From NCBI RefSeq assembly GCF_029227915.1, contig NC_079875.1, positions 620,001 through 684,000 on the forward strand: 64,000 nucleotides of DNA, written 5' to 3'. This document shows positions 62,501 to 64,000 of the stretch, piece after piece (the stretch's first letter is position 1; every line of letters starts with the position of its first letter). A program made the position numbers and the translations under genes. This stretch comes from Hydractinia symbiolongicarpus (Eukaryota; Cnidaria; Hydrozoa; Anthoathecata; Hydractiniidae). The notes under the pieces are model-generated. The model was not told the DNA's origin. It saw nothing but the letters and a program-made list of their open reading frames with translations, and made no database searches.

Positions 62501-64000
62501 TCATTTTTGATGAGACGCTGAATAAAAGAAGTTTAATCGCCGGGAAACGAAAAACTGCGATTTCTCGTAAATCCCGGACTCGGCCCGTATAGTCAAAAGT
62601 ATACAAAGAAAGTACCCAGGGAGTAAACTCATTTCCTGAACGATTTTTTAAATTATTTTTTCACCACTAAAACGCATGAGACTTGTAGTTTTCAAAAATG
62701 TTTTCATTTTTGATGAGACGCTGAATAAAAGCAGTTTAATCGCCGGCAAACGAGAACCTGCGATTTCCCGTAAATCCCGACTCGGCCTGTATAGTCAAAA
62801 GTATACAAAGAAAGTACCCAGGGAGTAAACTCATTTCCCGAACTATTTTTTAAATTACTTTTTCACCACTAAAACGCATGAGACTTGTAGTTTTTAAAAA
62901 TGTTTTCATTTTTGATGAGACGCTAAATAAAGGAAGTTTAATCGCCGGCAAACGAAAACCTGCGGTTTCCCGTAAATCCTGGACTCGGCCCGTATAGTCA
63001 AAAGTATACAAAGAAAGTACCCAGGGAGTAAACTCATTTCCCAAACGATTTTTTAAATTATTTTTTCACCACTAAAACGCATGAGACTTGTAGTTTTCAA
63101 AAATGTTTTCATTTTTGATGAGACGCTGAATAAAAGCAGTTTAATCGCCGGCAAACGAGAACCTGCGATTTCCCGTAAATCCCGACTCGGCCTGTATAGT
63201 CAAAAGTATACAAAGAAAGTACCCAGGGAGTAAACTCATTTCCCGAACTATTTTTTAAATTACTTTTTCACCACTAAAACGCATGAGACTTGTAGTTTTT
63301 AAAAATGTTTTCATTTTTGATGAGACGCTAAATAAAGGAAGTTTAATCGCCGGCAAACGAAAACCTGCGGTTTCCCGTAAATCCTGGACTCGGCCCGTAT
63401 AGTCAAAAGTATACAAAGAAAGTACCCAGGGAGTAAACTCATTTCCCAAACGATTTTTTAAATTATTATTTCACCACTAAAGCCCATGAGACTTGTAGTT
63501 TTTAAATATGTTTTCATTTTTGATGAGACGCTGAATAAAAGATGTTTAATCGCCGACAAACGAAAACCCGCGATTTCCCGTAAATCCCGGACTCGGCCCG
63601 TATAGTTAAAAGTATACAAGGAAAGTACCCAGTGAGTAAACTCATTTCCCTAACGAATTTTTAAATTATTTTTTCACCACTAAAACGCATGAGACTTGTA
63701 GTTTTCAAAAATGTTTTCGTTTTTGATGAGACGCTGAATAAAAGAAGTTTAATCGCCGGCAAACGAAAACCTGCGATTTCCCATAAATCCCGGACTCGGC
63801 CCGTATAGTCAAAAGTATACAAAGAGAGTACCCAGGGTGTAAACTCATTTCCCGAACGATTTTTTAAATTTTTTTTTCACCACTAAAGCCCATGAGACTT
63901 GTAGTATTTAAAAAGATTTTCATTTTTGATGAGTCGCTGAATAAAAGAAGTTTAATGGCCGGCAAACGAAAACCCGCGAATTCCCGTAAATCCCGGACTC
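59600..64000. repeat. Right-hand satellite, further displaced block copies
   Basis: Landmarks at 59,607, 62,850 and 63,255 carry the shared variant CTGCGGTTTCCCG (offsets 3243 and 405). 60,622 repeats the 45.1-kb type block, and 61.6-62.6 kb repeats the AAATCACATG to CACTACAATGCATG series seen at 54.0 and 58.4 kb. Sequence remains in mid-monomer at the window end, so the array continues. Confidence 0.8.

Larger units (their letters stand above)
650..64000. repeat. Satellite array, monomer about 203 bp, head to tail
   Basis: Every stretch from here to the window edge aligns to one monomer in the same orientation. Corresponding landmarks recur at close to 203 bp or multiples of it (for example 4035, 4441 and 4847, 406 apart), giving roughly 310 copies in about 63.3 kb. 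In order, a monomer has an A/T part (AACGCATGAGACTTGTAG, then the T-rich hairpin), GATGAGACGCTGAATAAAAG, a C/G-rich middle (ATCGCCGGCAAACG, CCCGTAAATCCCGG, CGGCCCGTATAGTC), GTATACAAAGAAAGTACCC, and TCATTTCCCGAACG followed by two T6 runs and TCACCACTAA. Variants differ by point changes and indels of 1-4 bp. There are no inverted copies. It enters mid-monomer on the left and does not end within the window. Inference: centromeric, pericentromeric or other heterochromatic satellite; the unit length is close to a nucleosome plus linker. No known satellite family is recognised. Confidence 0.97.

Noticed and set aside
1048-63449. Dozens of open frames of about 61-121 codons on both strands along the array (typically starting MGNEF or MRLVVF).
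   Set aside because: They are the same stretch of the monomer read over and over. The unit is 203 bp, so frames break at each copy, copies differ by frameshifting indels, and substitutions do not avoid amino-acid change. No start-site signals or domains are seen.
650-64000. CRISPR array, because of the regular repeats.
   Set aside because: Whole 203-bp units repeat in tandem with no unique spacers, and the flanking ORF is of eukaryotic mobile-element type.
1-64000. Telomeric repeats, rRNA, tRNA or other structural RNA genes.
   Set aside because: No short telomere-type repeat, no rRNA core sequence and no tRNA-like cloverleaf with A and B boxes was seen in the unique part or in the monomer.
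650-64000. Inverted segments of the array.
   Set aside because: All landmarks (GATGAGACGC, GTATACAAAG, TCACCACTAA) keep the same orientation throughout as far as I could follow.

Overview
The window is almost entirely satellite DNA. From about position 650 to the right edge (about 63.3 kb, roughly 310 copies) it is one uninterrupted, head-to-tail array of a monomer of about 203 bp, all copies in the same orientation. Only the first ~650 bases are different: a decayed, minus-strand reading frame that looks like the N-terminal, coiled-coil part of a multicopy (mobile-element type) protein.

Organism: a eukaryote, very probably an animal. The evidence is the long tandem array of nucleosome-scale monomers with nested higher-order repeats, AT-rich sequence overall, and a flanking ORF whose character (coiled coil followed by an N-R-F-E-N-L segment) recalls repetitive ORFs I know from cnidarians such as Hydra and from other metazoans. 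That placement is a weak inference; no rRNA, tRNA or recognisable host gene is present to confirm it.

Layout: 1-609, broken minus-strand ORF (one in-frame stop at 215-217, one frameshift around 490-517). 610-650, short unique joint with a perfect 14-bp palindrome, then entry into the array in mid-monomer. 650-17,500, array with blocks duplicated at 2-, 5-, 9-, 12- and 17-monomer spacings and a monomer subtype confined to this part; one monomer carries a 96-bp foreign insertion with an 8-bp target duplication (16,154-16,249). 17,500-36,800, array marked by another subtype recurring at 6-, 8-, 10-, 11-, 21- and 29-monomer spacings. 36,300-42,000, a partial copy of 28.2-30.9 kb displaced by 40 monomers, and of 34.8-36.2 kb displaced by 28. 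42,000-64,000, further nested duplications (3-, 6-, 7-, 8-monomer), including a ~3.1-kb block at 52.4 kb copied to 56.1 kb whose left end is a truncated monomer.

There are no intact genes. The 61-121 codon open frames that recur all along the array are by-products of the conserved monomer (203 is not a multiple of 3) and are not annotated. The interest lies in array architecture: conserved inverted repeats inside the monomer, subtype zoning, duplication breakpoints, and a tiny non-autonomous-transposon-like insertion.
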